Of a stretch of 64,000 nt of DNA, positions 1 to 9,809 are shown one piece after another (position 1 is the first letter of the stretch; each line of letters starts with the position of its first letter). The stretch spans positions 2,299,001 to 2,363,000 of the forward strand of contig CM073549.1 of assembly GCA_037074615.1 (NCBI GenBank), in the 5' to 3' direction. Source of the stretch: Leucaena leucocephala (Eukaryota > Streptophyta > Magnoliopsida > Fabales > Fabaceae). Under the pieces are notes generated by a model that worked only from the letters and a program-made list of their open reading frames with translations, did no database searches and was not told the origin of the DNA. The translations under genes and the position numbers were made by a program.

Positions 1-950
1 AACAAATTATTATAAAAATTTTAAAATCATATTTTTTTATTAAGAAAAAGGACGCTTGCCTTGTTTCTATTTTTTAAAAAATCATAAATTTAAAAAAAAA
101 AAAAACAGACAAACAAACAAGAGCGTTAACCTCGGCGCCTCAGCCACGAACCATGTCTCTCTCGCTCTACTACTCGGCGACTCCGCCTCCTCAGTGAATC
201 GCTTGGCAGAAATATCCTTAGGCTATCTCGCTCAAACAACCTGACCTCCACACTCCCTTAGGTCTTCGATTGTGTAAGTGATATTTGCTTCTTCTCCACT
301 TTTATTTTGCTCTCGTTTCTACTGCTATGCTTACTCCCTACTTTCTGCTGCTGTCACCTATATAAACTGTCTCAATCAGTTTCTTTTTGTTTGATAAGCG
401 AGTAACAAATCTCGACGTTGCTTTGCTAAGAGTTGGTAGAATAGTCATATAAATATATTTACGAAGAAACTGAGTTACTAGCTGAAGCATAACTTTCAAT
501 GAAAGACTGGAGCTCTGGTTGCTTTACTTTTATGATCCCAGAAGGAGGAGTTTGCACTTTACTTTGATTAATTTGTCATAAATGGTATTACACTCCATAA
601 GCCTTTATTTCTCTATACTTTTAAAGAAAAGCAGTTGACTGAGTGAAGTGTTTTGAATCCCCATGTATTGTAGCCTGAATTCTTTCTTTCATGTTTGCAG
701 GTTAAATTTTGAAGAGTTGCTGTTTGTCTTCATTTCTTCAGCCTCGCCCATGTATTGTAGCTCAAATTAATGATATTCTCGGGACCTTCTTTGTTTTATT
801 GGTAATTTGCAAAATTAAGATATATCCCAGGCATTTTGCCCATTTGCGATTGATTTCTTATCGTGATCTGGATTCTTGCCCTTTTTGAGCTATATCACCC
901 ATAAGGTGTTTGATAATTGTCTTGAGTGAAGAAAACAATCGCTCTGTTTA
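1..950 (+). other. 5' leader and upstream region of the THG1-like gene
   Basis: No credible coding region. A TGT|GTAAGTG donor at 274 and a TTTGCAG acceptor ending at 700 fit an intron in the 5' untranslated region of the gene whose ATG is at 951. The short open frame at 56-244 lies over a pyrimidine-rich leader and looks like chance. No convincing TATA box could be assigned. Confidence 0.5.
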
Positions 951-2516
951 ATGGCAAACAGTAAATATGAGTATGTAAGGTCATTTGAGGTTGAGGATGA
1001 GGTGATGTTTCCTAATCTGATTGTTGTTTGGATCAATGGTCGTAACTTTGAAAGGCTTTCCAAAATTCATGATTTTGAGAAACCATGTGATGAAAAAGCT
1101 CTGCAATTGATGAACTCCTGTGCTGTTTCGGTGCTGCAAGAGTATGCAGACATTGTTCTAGCATATGGGTTCAGTGATGAGTTCAGCTTTGTCTTCAAGA
1201 AGAGCTCCAAATTCTATGAAAGGCGAGCGAGTAAAGTTTTATCTATAATCACATCTTTCTTTGCATCTGTGTATGTAAGAAAGTGGAGTGAGTTCTTCCC
1301 ACAACAGGACTTAAAGTACCCTCCTTCTTTCCATGGAAGGGTTATAAGTTGTGCATCTATCGAAGTCCTTCAAGCATACCTTTTGTGGAGGCAAAATATC
1401 TGTCATGTTAAAAATCAATATGATCAATGCTTTTGGCGTCTTGTTAAACGAGGAATGACTGAAAGGGAAGCACAAAATTTTTTGGAGGGTGCTGAGAAAC
1501 ATGACAAAAACGATCTTTTGTTTGATGAGTTCAATCTCAACTATACCACCCTTGAGCCTATATTTCGTCAAGGCTCATTTGTTGCAAAAACTGTAGTGGA
1601 AGATATTGTGAAGTACAAGGAGAATGGTGATCCCATCAAGAGGCTAAGGAGAAAGATAATTACAATGCACTCAAAGAAGATAGCTAGTAGAAGATTTTGG
1701 AATGACAACAGTACGCTAGTAAAGGAGCTTGGTGGGTTTGTGGAGGAGATTGATAATGTAAAATCAGATTATGTAAAGTCCTTTGAATTTGACAGTAAGT
1801 TGATGCCATTCACATGGATTGTGGTCAGAATTGATGGGTGTCATTTCCACAAGTTTTCTGAAGCACATGAATTCGTGAAGCCGAACGATGAAAGAGCTCT
1901 TAATTTAATGAACATCTGTGCTATGGCTGTGTTAGAAGAGTTTCAGCCGGATGTAGTATTTGCCTATGGGGTTAGTGATGAGCATAGCTTTATTTTCAAA
2001 CAAAGTACTAATCTATATCAAAGGAGAGCCAGTAAAATTGTTTCTTCTGTAGTTTCATTCTTCACATCTATGTATGTAATGAGGTGGAAAGACTTCTTCA
2101 TGGAAAAAGAATTGAAGTACCCTGCTTCTTTTGATGGAAGAGCAGTGTGCTATCCATCAAGAGAGATTCTTTGTGACTATCTGTCATGGAGGCAAGTGGA
2201 CTGCCACATCAACAATCAGTATAACTCTTGTTTCTGGAAGCTTGTTGCTTTGGGTAAAAGCAAGAAAGAAGCCCAGAATAGTTTGAAGGGAGCTCAGTTA
2301 CAGAAAAGACTTGAGGAATTGGAAATTGACTATAATAGTTTGCCCATCATGTTCAAACAAGGATCCTCAGTTTTCTGGAACGAAGGAGGCAAGTTTCTGA
2401 AGCATCAAGAGAATGAGGAGTCTTGTGAGAGTCGTGGAAAAGTCATCGTCGAACACTGTGATATCATTGGACCAAGGTTTTGGCTAGGGCACCCAAGCAT
2501 CCTTGATGGGAAGTAA
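951..2516 (+). CDS. THG1: tRNA-His guanylyltransferase, tandem THG1 domains
   Basis: A 521-aa protein with two THG1 domains in tandem, at about residues 1-250 and 275-510. THG1 adds the essential G(-1) to the 5' end of tRNA-His; a duplicated domain is the usual plant form (ICARUS1-like in Arabidopsis). Domain 2 has the expected active-site features: RIDG in its first strand, YGVSDE (metal-binding D-E pair) and the CHINNQYN motif. Domain 1 keeps YGFSDE (S75, D76, E77) and K44, but the metal-binding aspartate is Asn29 (WINGRNF), and the HINNLYN-type motif is CHVKNQYD. Domain 1 is therefore probably catalytically impaired and domain 2 carries activity (inference). The coding region has no intron, although a 5'UTR intron is likely upstream. 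The ATG at 951 aligns with the family's usual N-terminus (MANSKYEYVRSFE). Confidence 0.93.
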   Translation: MANSKYEYVRSFEVEDEVMFPNLIVVWINGRNFERLSKIHDFEKPCDEKALQLMNSCAVSVLQEYADIVLAYGFSDEFSFVFKKSSKFYERRASKVLSIITSFFASVYVRKWSEFFPQQDLKYPPSFHGRVISCASIEVLQAYLLWRQNICHVKNQYDQCFWRLVKRGMTEREAQNFLEGAEKHDKNDLLFDEFNLNYTTLEPIFRQGSFVAKTVVEDIVKYKENGDPIKRLRRKIITMHSKKIASRRFWNDNSTLVKELGGFVEEIDNVKSDYVKSFEFDSKLMPFTWIVVRIDGCHFHKFSEAHEFVKPNDERALNLMNICAMAVLEEFQPDVVFAYGVSDEHSFIFKQSTNLYQRRASKIVSSVVSFFTSMYVMRWKDFFMEKELKYPASFDGRAVCYPSREILCDYLSWRQVDCHINNQYNSCFWKLVALGKSKKEAQNSLKGAQLQKRLEELEIDYNSLPIMFKQGSSVFWNEGGKFLKHQENEESCESRGKVIVEHCDIIGPRFWLGHPSILDGK

Positions 2517-3409
2517 GCACATGTAGTGCGAATGTTCTTCCCCAATGTAATTGTCAATACTCCTCCGGTGGTAAATGTAGGATCTAGTTAGTTAGGCTTG
2601 TTTTCGTCTTACATACATGTAATGCATTAATCTAATTTCTCTCTCATACTTATATTTTTTCTCTTAAACTAATTTATCTAATTTATAAATTGATATATAA
2701 TATAATATCATCCATAAATATTTTAGAAATATCATGTTATATATGATATAATTAAATAATTATTTAACGTCTTTAATATTCTCAAATTAAATAAATAGCT
2801 CTTAAATTAAAAACAGAGAAATATTAAATTAAATTAGAAAGAAATGCTTCAGTCGGGCGGTGATATATAATACTATATTCATACCACATTTATTAACACA
2901 ACTACCTCTACATAGCACCTTCATGCAAATTATTGTTCATAAAATAAACAAATATAATAAATAAACAGCAATTATTCGGGTCAACGTAACTTTGTTTAAA
3001 TTAGCAATATTTTAGATATAATAATCCCATTTATTTCAAGCCACCTCGCATGCATGATGCTCTAATTTAACCAAATAAATTATGTGTGATCATAAGTTTG
3101 TGAACATAAATGCTCTGCCTAAGACAGTTTCTCCATCAAAGCTTACGCAAATGATGCCAACTTGTCACTGTCTTGTGACAATTTGTGTTAAACAACAATA
3201 GAGTTTCAGCCCATGTTTACTAAGGAAGCTTCTATTTGAGTGTTTAATTTTCATATCAGGGATAAATAGAATATACATTTAGCATAAAATTTTATTTTTA
3301 TTTCGTAATATTTTATTGATGGAAGTTTCTACTATAAATATTGCTTTCAAAATGGTCTTCATTTGTACATCCTCACATCATCTTCTTCCTGAGTGTTTAT
3401 CAGAAGCAT
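2517..3409. other. 3' region of THG1 and AT-rich intergenic DNA
   Basis: The first part (to about 2650) is probably the THG1 3'UTR. The rest is AT-rich with no long open frame or RNA gene that I can support. Confidence 0.5.
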
Positions 3410-3706
3410 ATGGCCATTTTACTGAAGAATCCGTTGGCTTATTCAAAGATGGAGAAGGAAGACCCAGAAGAGAGAATCCACAGAAGAGCACAGTTCTTGA
3501 TCTACAAAGTGTTGGAGAAAGCAGATTCTCAGAGAAAGACTTCGTCATGTTTGGGAATCAGAATCTCAAAGATTAAAGTGAAGATCGGGAGGAGAATGAA
3601 GACGATGAGGAAGAGAATTGCACGTCACTTGAAATCATGGAAACGATTGTTTTCAGGAAGAGGAAAACAAACCTGTGTTATAAGCCTTCCTTCTCGGTTC
3701 AACTGA
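3410..3706 (+). CDS. Small basic plant-specific protein, function unknown
   Basis: A 98-aa protein starting MAILLKNPLAYSKMEKEDPE and ending VISLPSRF-N. The frame stays open upstream to 3341, but the start at 3410 gives a sensible product; an inner Met (residue 14, MEKEDPEE) is the alternative. The middle (HRRAQFLIYKVLEKAD followed by a Lys/Arg-rich stretch with RISKIKVKIGRRMKTMRKR) is like a family of short uncharacterised plant proteins that share the DPEE..HRKAQFLIYKxLEKAD pattern and a basic helical tail ending in LPxxF. No signal peptide or membrane segment. The basic helix suggests nucleic-acid or membrane-surface contact, but that is only inference. Single exon. Confidence 0.65.
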   Translation: MAILLKNPLAYSKMEKEDPEERIHRRAQFLIYKVLEKADSQRKTSSCLGIRISKIKVKIGRRMKTMRKRIARHLKSWKRLFSGRGKQTCVISLPSRFN

Positions 3707-5416
3707 TATGTCACCACACGCTTCTTGTAATACATGAAATATAATGTGTGTGAGCACAACCTTTTCTTTTTAAAAAATAAAAGTCCAAGTGTAAAAACCA
3801 GCCAGCTAATAGCATTTTGAGAATCGACAGTGCCCAACAGGAATAGGATTTACTTCCAATAACATGATACCTATACTTAACCAAAAAAATAGTAACACGA
3901 GACAAATCTTAAAAACGAATGACTCTGTTCTCTGCAAGGGGAATGTTTATGATAACAGAATGGTAACCTTCAAAGAGAATGGCTCTATACTTTTGCCAGA
4001 AGGAATATTTATGATAACAGCTTCGAATCATGATGAGGGAACAAGAGGGTGTAACTATCCCCCTTTCTGTTGCGTTAAAGTCATAGAGATTAATCTCTTA
4101 TATTTATTTTTAGTTATCATGCTTGCTAATTGAGTTATTGGCACTATGTCATGAGTTTATTAAATATGACGTATGATTTGTTATGAGATTTTTCTTTGAT
4201 TTATAGGTTTAAACCCCAGAAGTTGTGATATGATAAGGTTTCATTTTACTTTGGTCCCTTTAGTGGGATAACAAAAGTAATCTTTTGATTTGGATAAAAA
4301 GGCAAGACTTGAATTCATGAAATGAATACATGACCTAAAAAAATGAAATGAATTTGAACTTCAAATTCAACAGTTCTGTTTTATACTATTGAATTCCGAA
4401 ATAAAGTCTCTCCAACAAAACCCAGCGAGTGACCACTTGCCAGCATTAAATGCGTACATCAATAGCTGGAAACGGATGGACCCTTTTAATTCAGCAATAG
4501 CATTTGCATGCCATCCACAATTTCACAAATGTATTTGGTCGGCCAACTAAATCCTACAAGAGACTCCCTTGACTGACACAGGTAAATCGGTTAACTTATA
4601 AAAAATGCATTTGGTCCCCCCAAGAGATTTCACCAAAAAGAAAAAGGAATTATTATGAAGTTTTAAAGAGATTTAATTACCAGTAAATCCCAAACAGAAT
4701 AAACTTGTTGTCAATCCCTACACTAAAACTTATTATTATTAATTCATCAGTTATCATCAGAACTTCTATGTAAATATGTCCCTTGCTTGGGACTAGTTGT
4801 AATTGCCCCATAAAGAAATTCACATTTATCCACAAATAATCCTTAAACATGAGGTTCTATCTTCTAGGTAGCACTTGAGTACAATCTAAAACGCATTGAG
4901 CCAACGTGGGAGAAAAAAGTTTAAATGAGTGTAACATGATAGGGAGACCCTATGCATAGTCAGATTCTGCTGTGTCATTCTATCTAAATGCACAAGTGAA
5001 GATGATCCAACTTGAACTACCAATACACTTTGAAAACTTTCACCATCTCATGTCTCCTTAGAGGGGTTAGAAACATTTGTAACCTCATTGAGATATTGCA
5101 CTTCACAAGATGACAATGACACTTAAATAGATGGCTACAAAAGCTTCTTACACTGAAATACAGGTTTGCGTCTCAATCTCAAGTTACTCTATAACCTATA
5201 ATTCCCCAAGTTTCCTATACACAATTTTATTACACAAGCATGCAAGAATCATGAACTGACAATATAAGAAACAGATCTCTCTGCCCAGAAGACTAATTTT
5301 CTACAACCAAAACCTGTCAGAGTAGGATGACAATTAACCTTTGGATTAATACTCACCCAAAAATAACTGTACTTGAAGGACTAAAGAGGCCGCATTAAGC
5401 AAGGATGCCCTTGTAA
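3707..5416. other. Intergenic region
   Basis: No gene supported. Two imperfect copies of a short motif (GGAATGTTTATGATAACAG and GGAATATTTATGATAACAG, about 60 bp apart near 3940-4020) are a local duplication. The 3' end of the minus-strand SPARK gene probably extends into about 5100-5416. Confidence 0.4.
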
Positions 5417-8400
5417 TTAGCCACGTGTCATAAGGAGCAGGGAGAAAGCGAAAAGCATAGGAAACAGCACATAATCACTTTGGAGGCCTGAAAAAACACA
5501 AAAACAAGTCAAGCAGGCGTGGAAAAAACAGTCCGATCTAGATAAAAAGGCTAAATTCACATTTTTGGTCCTTAAATCATCACTTATGTCAGTTTAGTTC
5601 CTAAAAAAAGGCGTAATTGAGTCATTTGGGTTCGATTTAGTCATTTTATTAGCTTCACCAAAAGATTATTGACCTCAAAATCAAGGAAATCAAGGACTTA
5701 TTATTAGTACATCATCGTTTCAGGGACAAAATTCAAATTAGCGCCATCTTCCAAGGACCAAATTGTGAATATATACCACTGTGACCAAGCCAGCTTACAA
5801 TTCCAATCTATGTCATGTTTTCTTTAAGGTCTATATATTGCATAACTGATTATAAGATATTATTTGAAATACTCAGGACTTCAAACAAGCATATGTTTCA
5901 GGATAAGCTATGTTTAAGGACATCCATTGGATTACAGAATAAATAAATCATTGAAAAGGTGATCTTACAAATTTGACCGTTTGCTGCTGCAGGAAGGGCA
6001 GGAATGTTGACAGCTGTAGATCCAAAAAAGTAAAATCAAAAGTTAACAAATTGCATAGAAATGGATTCTAAAAGTTTTGAAATAATTAGAAATCCTCCAG
6101 AACGTTATTAAATAATTAAAAATGTTTCAGAAAGTTGTGAAATAATTATAGCTCCTCCAAGACAACTTCCCCAAGTCTACTCTTCTCTCTGTCTCTAAAG
6201 GGAATAAAACCAACCAAAAAATGGTTTGCTACTCAAAATTATATCTATGCTTTCAACATGTTAAACATACTCTTGTTGCATGCTGAAGTCGCCACTTGAG
6301 ACGTAGAAGGCCAAGGTGCTGGAATATTGTCATTTAGATCACAATTGAAGCTAATCCCAGTCGTATCTAATGTTAAATCTGAAGGCAAGCTAGGTAGCAG
6401 ACAACCAGCCTCTGTTTGAAGAAAAAATGGAGCAAGTCACATCGGTGTATAATTCTATACACAACTATACAGTAATGGACACTTCAATCTCTTTTCCAAC
6501 CCGTCAGGGCATTTTGAATTGAGCCTAGGCAACCCCATTCCCTTCCCAAATAACAAGATGCTAAGATATTATTTGTAATAATGCATTGTAATTTGAATAT
6601 GGTACCTTGAGCATTAACTGAAACATCCACATGGTTGACTTCCACATCATGTTGAATTGGAAGGATGGAAAGAGAAAAATAGGAAGATTAGATTAAAAAA
6701 TATATACATATACATATGATAATTACGTCTCTGTTTGTCCAGTCAACAGAATTAGACAATTAAAACTAACCTTGAAGGGAGAAATCCTTGAGACTAACGT
6801 GACAGAGACTATAAACATCCTCAGTAATATTTGATTTTTGTAGTTTCGTAGCCAAAGTCTCTGCACAGTCCAAAGCTTGTAAATTTGTGATAAAACTCTG
6901 CCTCTGTAAGTGAGACACATACACTTCCATGGCATCACAGCAGGCTCTCTTGTTTTTTGTCCCATCTCCACAAGCCTTGGCAACATGTCTTACATCAGGC
7001 AAAACCAGCGGGCAAACTGAGGCAGAAGAAAGTATAAGATCTGAGTGACGAATTAAGTACTACAGAGGGCTAAACTCTCCATGCAGTAGCATTCATGATT
7101 CATAATGACATTAAAAGTAGCAACAAGAACAATTGAAATTATTTAACAAGCCAGCCGGTATCTACCAAAATCACAAAATGATGACCGTTATACATAGGCT
7201 CAGAGCGGAAAGAAAAAGACAATCAGCAGATACATAACAATTCACATGCACAAGTGAATGATGACATCAAAAAATTATTCTAACCATATTTTTTTTTCCA
7301 TTAACGATCTTTCTCTAAAAGCAGACCTCACAAGTTTTCGAAGAGTCAATCACATACTGATTACATCTTTTGTTTGGAGAATCCACCCCCAACTCAAAAT
7401 CTATATAATCTTCAGTGTATCAACATGATATAACATACTATTCTAGCTCACCTTTGTTAACCTTGCAATTAGATATTCCTCTGAGAATTTTCTTTGCATT
7501 AGAAGGATCAAGCTCGCTAGCAAGCCACCGAAGTACAATACTTCTACAATCATTGATCCGAGTTGAGTGCTCCGGTAGGACATGTGGCCCATCTAAGCCC
7601 AAGAGATCAGAACCTTTTGATGTAATTTTTGTAGCTGCTTCTAATATAGCATTCTGACAAGTTTGATCACAGCATTCTTTAATAGGATCAATTTTCTCAC
7701 AAGCAATAAGAAGCTTAGAAGTATCCACTATGTCATGAAACTCATCTACGTCTTTGACCGTGCAAGATGCTTCAGTGAGATTTAAAGAATGAATTGAACA
7801 CATCTGTGACAGACTATGATTGGCACCTTGGGCAATCAAAATCTGTTTTGCATCTGACAGGCAATATTTAGCAAGAGTCCTGTTCAAGGCAAGCATGTCT
7901 GTATGCTTGCTAGATTGCCCAATGAGAATAGAGAGTGTAGCTTCCAGCTGGGGACAACATATTACATTAGCTACCAATGGTGCAAAACTTTCCAAGCAAT
8001 CAATTGCTGTCATGCTCATCAAGCTTTCAGCAGCAGTGAAGTTCAAAGGGCAAAACCCTGTAACAGACAGCCACATATAAAGACAACAAGAGAGAGATAA
8101 TCAAATGCAACATGTAACAAATATCTCGATTCACGTGTTAAATTTCCAAAATACCACTGCAGCATTTAGAAAAGAACCTGATAACTTTGGGGTAGATGAT
8201 ATATTGGTGAATGGAACTAATGGGGAAGGTGCAATGAGAGGAAGAAGAGGTTGCGGAGCACCAAGAGGTGGAATTTTAGGGATCATGGAACCCACATGGC
8301 TATCCGTTTCTATAGGATCTTGACGGTGATCTAAGATACTGCCATGCAGCTCATGGGCACCTGTACCAAACACATGAGCAAGAAAAAATATCTCTTTTAT

Positions 8401-9809
8401 GTGTCTGATTCTCAAGAACAATTTGGCAAGGAAAATAACTTACATAGAATCATAAACTTATTTGTAGAGAATCATACATGTTTATATTTTCTGTCACCTT
8501 AGAGTATAATACAAGACATGAATCAAATGCTGGATTTTGTAAACAAGAGGACATTGGAACATAGCTTATAGGCAAAGCGACAAGACTTAAATTAAATAGT
8601 AGCTATTAGTCTTTTCAGCATAGATGCATGCCATTAACTCATTTGTGAATAATGCTCACAGATGAAACCTTCCAGATAATGATTTGGTTTTCAGTTCCAA
8701 TGGTTCATGTGTCACTCCAGTGCCGACCCAATCAAACTCTTCCGATGGCAGGATGAGAGAGATATTTAGGCAAGTTTATATTTCAAACAGCAGAAAACAC
8801 AAAGCTTAAATATAAGTGACACAATATCTTTTTAGATATGAGATCTATGGAAACAAAATGCCAAAGGAAAAGTTCATTGAGCTAAAGCAGAGGGCAAGAA
8901 TCACAACGAATGATAAGGCTGAACGGTTCACGCTCAAACTCAAGAATATGTAAAACCCGCCATTAAAACAGAGGCGCTAATTGATCTACTAGATAAGTTT
9001 TGGAGGAAAAGGAGTGCGCTCAGGTAATCAATTTTATGTTTTCAAACTCATGGGCCTGGCTCTGCCATTTATTAATTTGTTTTGGCTGGTACTCTAGAAG
9101 ACGAATTCTCCACGCGAAGGGCTAAATCGAGAAAGCCACCTATAGAGGTCATTTCAAATTTTCAACGCTGTAAATACAGCTTGGTTAAGAGCTCCCATTC
9201 ACAAAGTTGCTTATTCGCATAGCTTATTTTAATGAAAACTAGTTCCCAACTTTAATTAAGTGGGCGTGGATAACCATATCGTCAGCCAGCAGTGATATGA
9301 AGATTAAGATCTCTCACTTGATATGTTGATATGGTGAAGCTATTGACAAAGAAGGTTTCTCTACTATTGGGAAAAAGATGTTCCAAACCCTAAAACTCTG
9401 CTTACTCCGTTACAATCCCACTTTAACATATTCAACATTAGACGATAGCATAGAAAGCTGAATCCACAGTGATTAAAAAATGCAAGTGAGTAGAGTTCAA
9501 CTTCAAGCAACTCGAAATAAATGATGTTTCATAAAGAATTCCCCATCACATACTCGAGTCCTTCTAAGAAAAATAAAAAAGATCCACTAATTTACCCAAC
9601 AAAAACAAAAACACGTCTCTTGAATTTTCGCCAACATACAGCAGCGTAACGACAGTCCAACACTTCAGAAATCTTACGGATCACAAGAATTTGAAGAAAA
9701 CCCAGCAACAAAGTCAGCAATCAAGCGTAAAGCACTTACCGGTAGCCAGAAGAAACAGCTGTACAAGAATGAAGTGATTAACAAGCTTAAGCAACACCAT
9801 TTCCTTCAT
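5417..9809 (-). CDS. At1g61900-like SPARK-domain GPI-anchored protein, 8 exons
   Basis: Minus-strand exons: 9740-9809, 8178-8360, 7452-8057, 6771-7016, 6606-6617, 6271-6411, 5969-6013 and 5417-5487. They join in phase to 1374 nt, 457 aa. Residues 1-23 (MKEMVLLKLVNHFILVQLFL) are a signal peptide. A proline-rich spacer (about 50-75) precedes the cysteine-rich SPARK-type ectodomain: GFCPLNFTAAESLMSMTAID, VICCPQLEATL, EKIDPIKECCDQTCQNAIL, DGPHVLPEHSTRINDCRSIV, NCKVNKVCPL and CCDAMEVYVSHLQRQSFITN. The last exon ends in a hydrophobic tail (YVLFPMLFAFSLLLM), the expected GPI-attachment signal. The product should sit on the outer face of the plasma membrane. The family is uncharacterised in Arabidopsis; SPARK ectodomains also occur in receptor kinases of arbuscular mycorrhiza. 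All introns have GT-AG borders, and one exon is only 12 nt (VNAQ). Confidence 0.93.
5551..5785. repeat. Foldback MITE-like element in the last intron of the SPARK gene
   Basis: The left arm (AAATTCACATTTTTGGTCC) and the reverse complement of the right arm (TATTCACAATTTGGTCCTTG) are similar, and sequences inside them are partly complementary (GTTTAGTTCC versus TTTTGTCCCTG). This fits a degenerate non-autonomous DNA element of the GGTCC...GGACC type in intron 7 (5488-5968). No exact target-site duplication could be defined. Confidence 0.4.
6606..6617 (-). other. 12-nt coding microexon of the SPARK gene
   Basis: On the minus strand TTTCAG precedes and GTACC follows the 12 nt TTAATGCTCAAG. Added between flanking exons of phase 1 it encodes V-N-A-Q and joins SLKDFSLQ to EAGCLLPSLP, giving the expected family sequence with no frame change. 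Confidence 0.8.

Noticed and set aside
3864..4133. 89-codon open frame
   Set aside because: No family features, no start context, includes a local duplication; probably chance.
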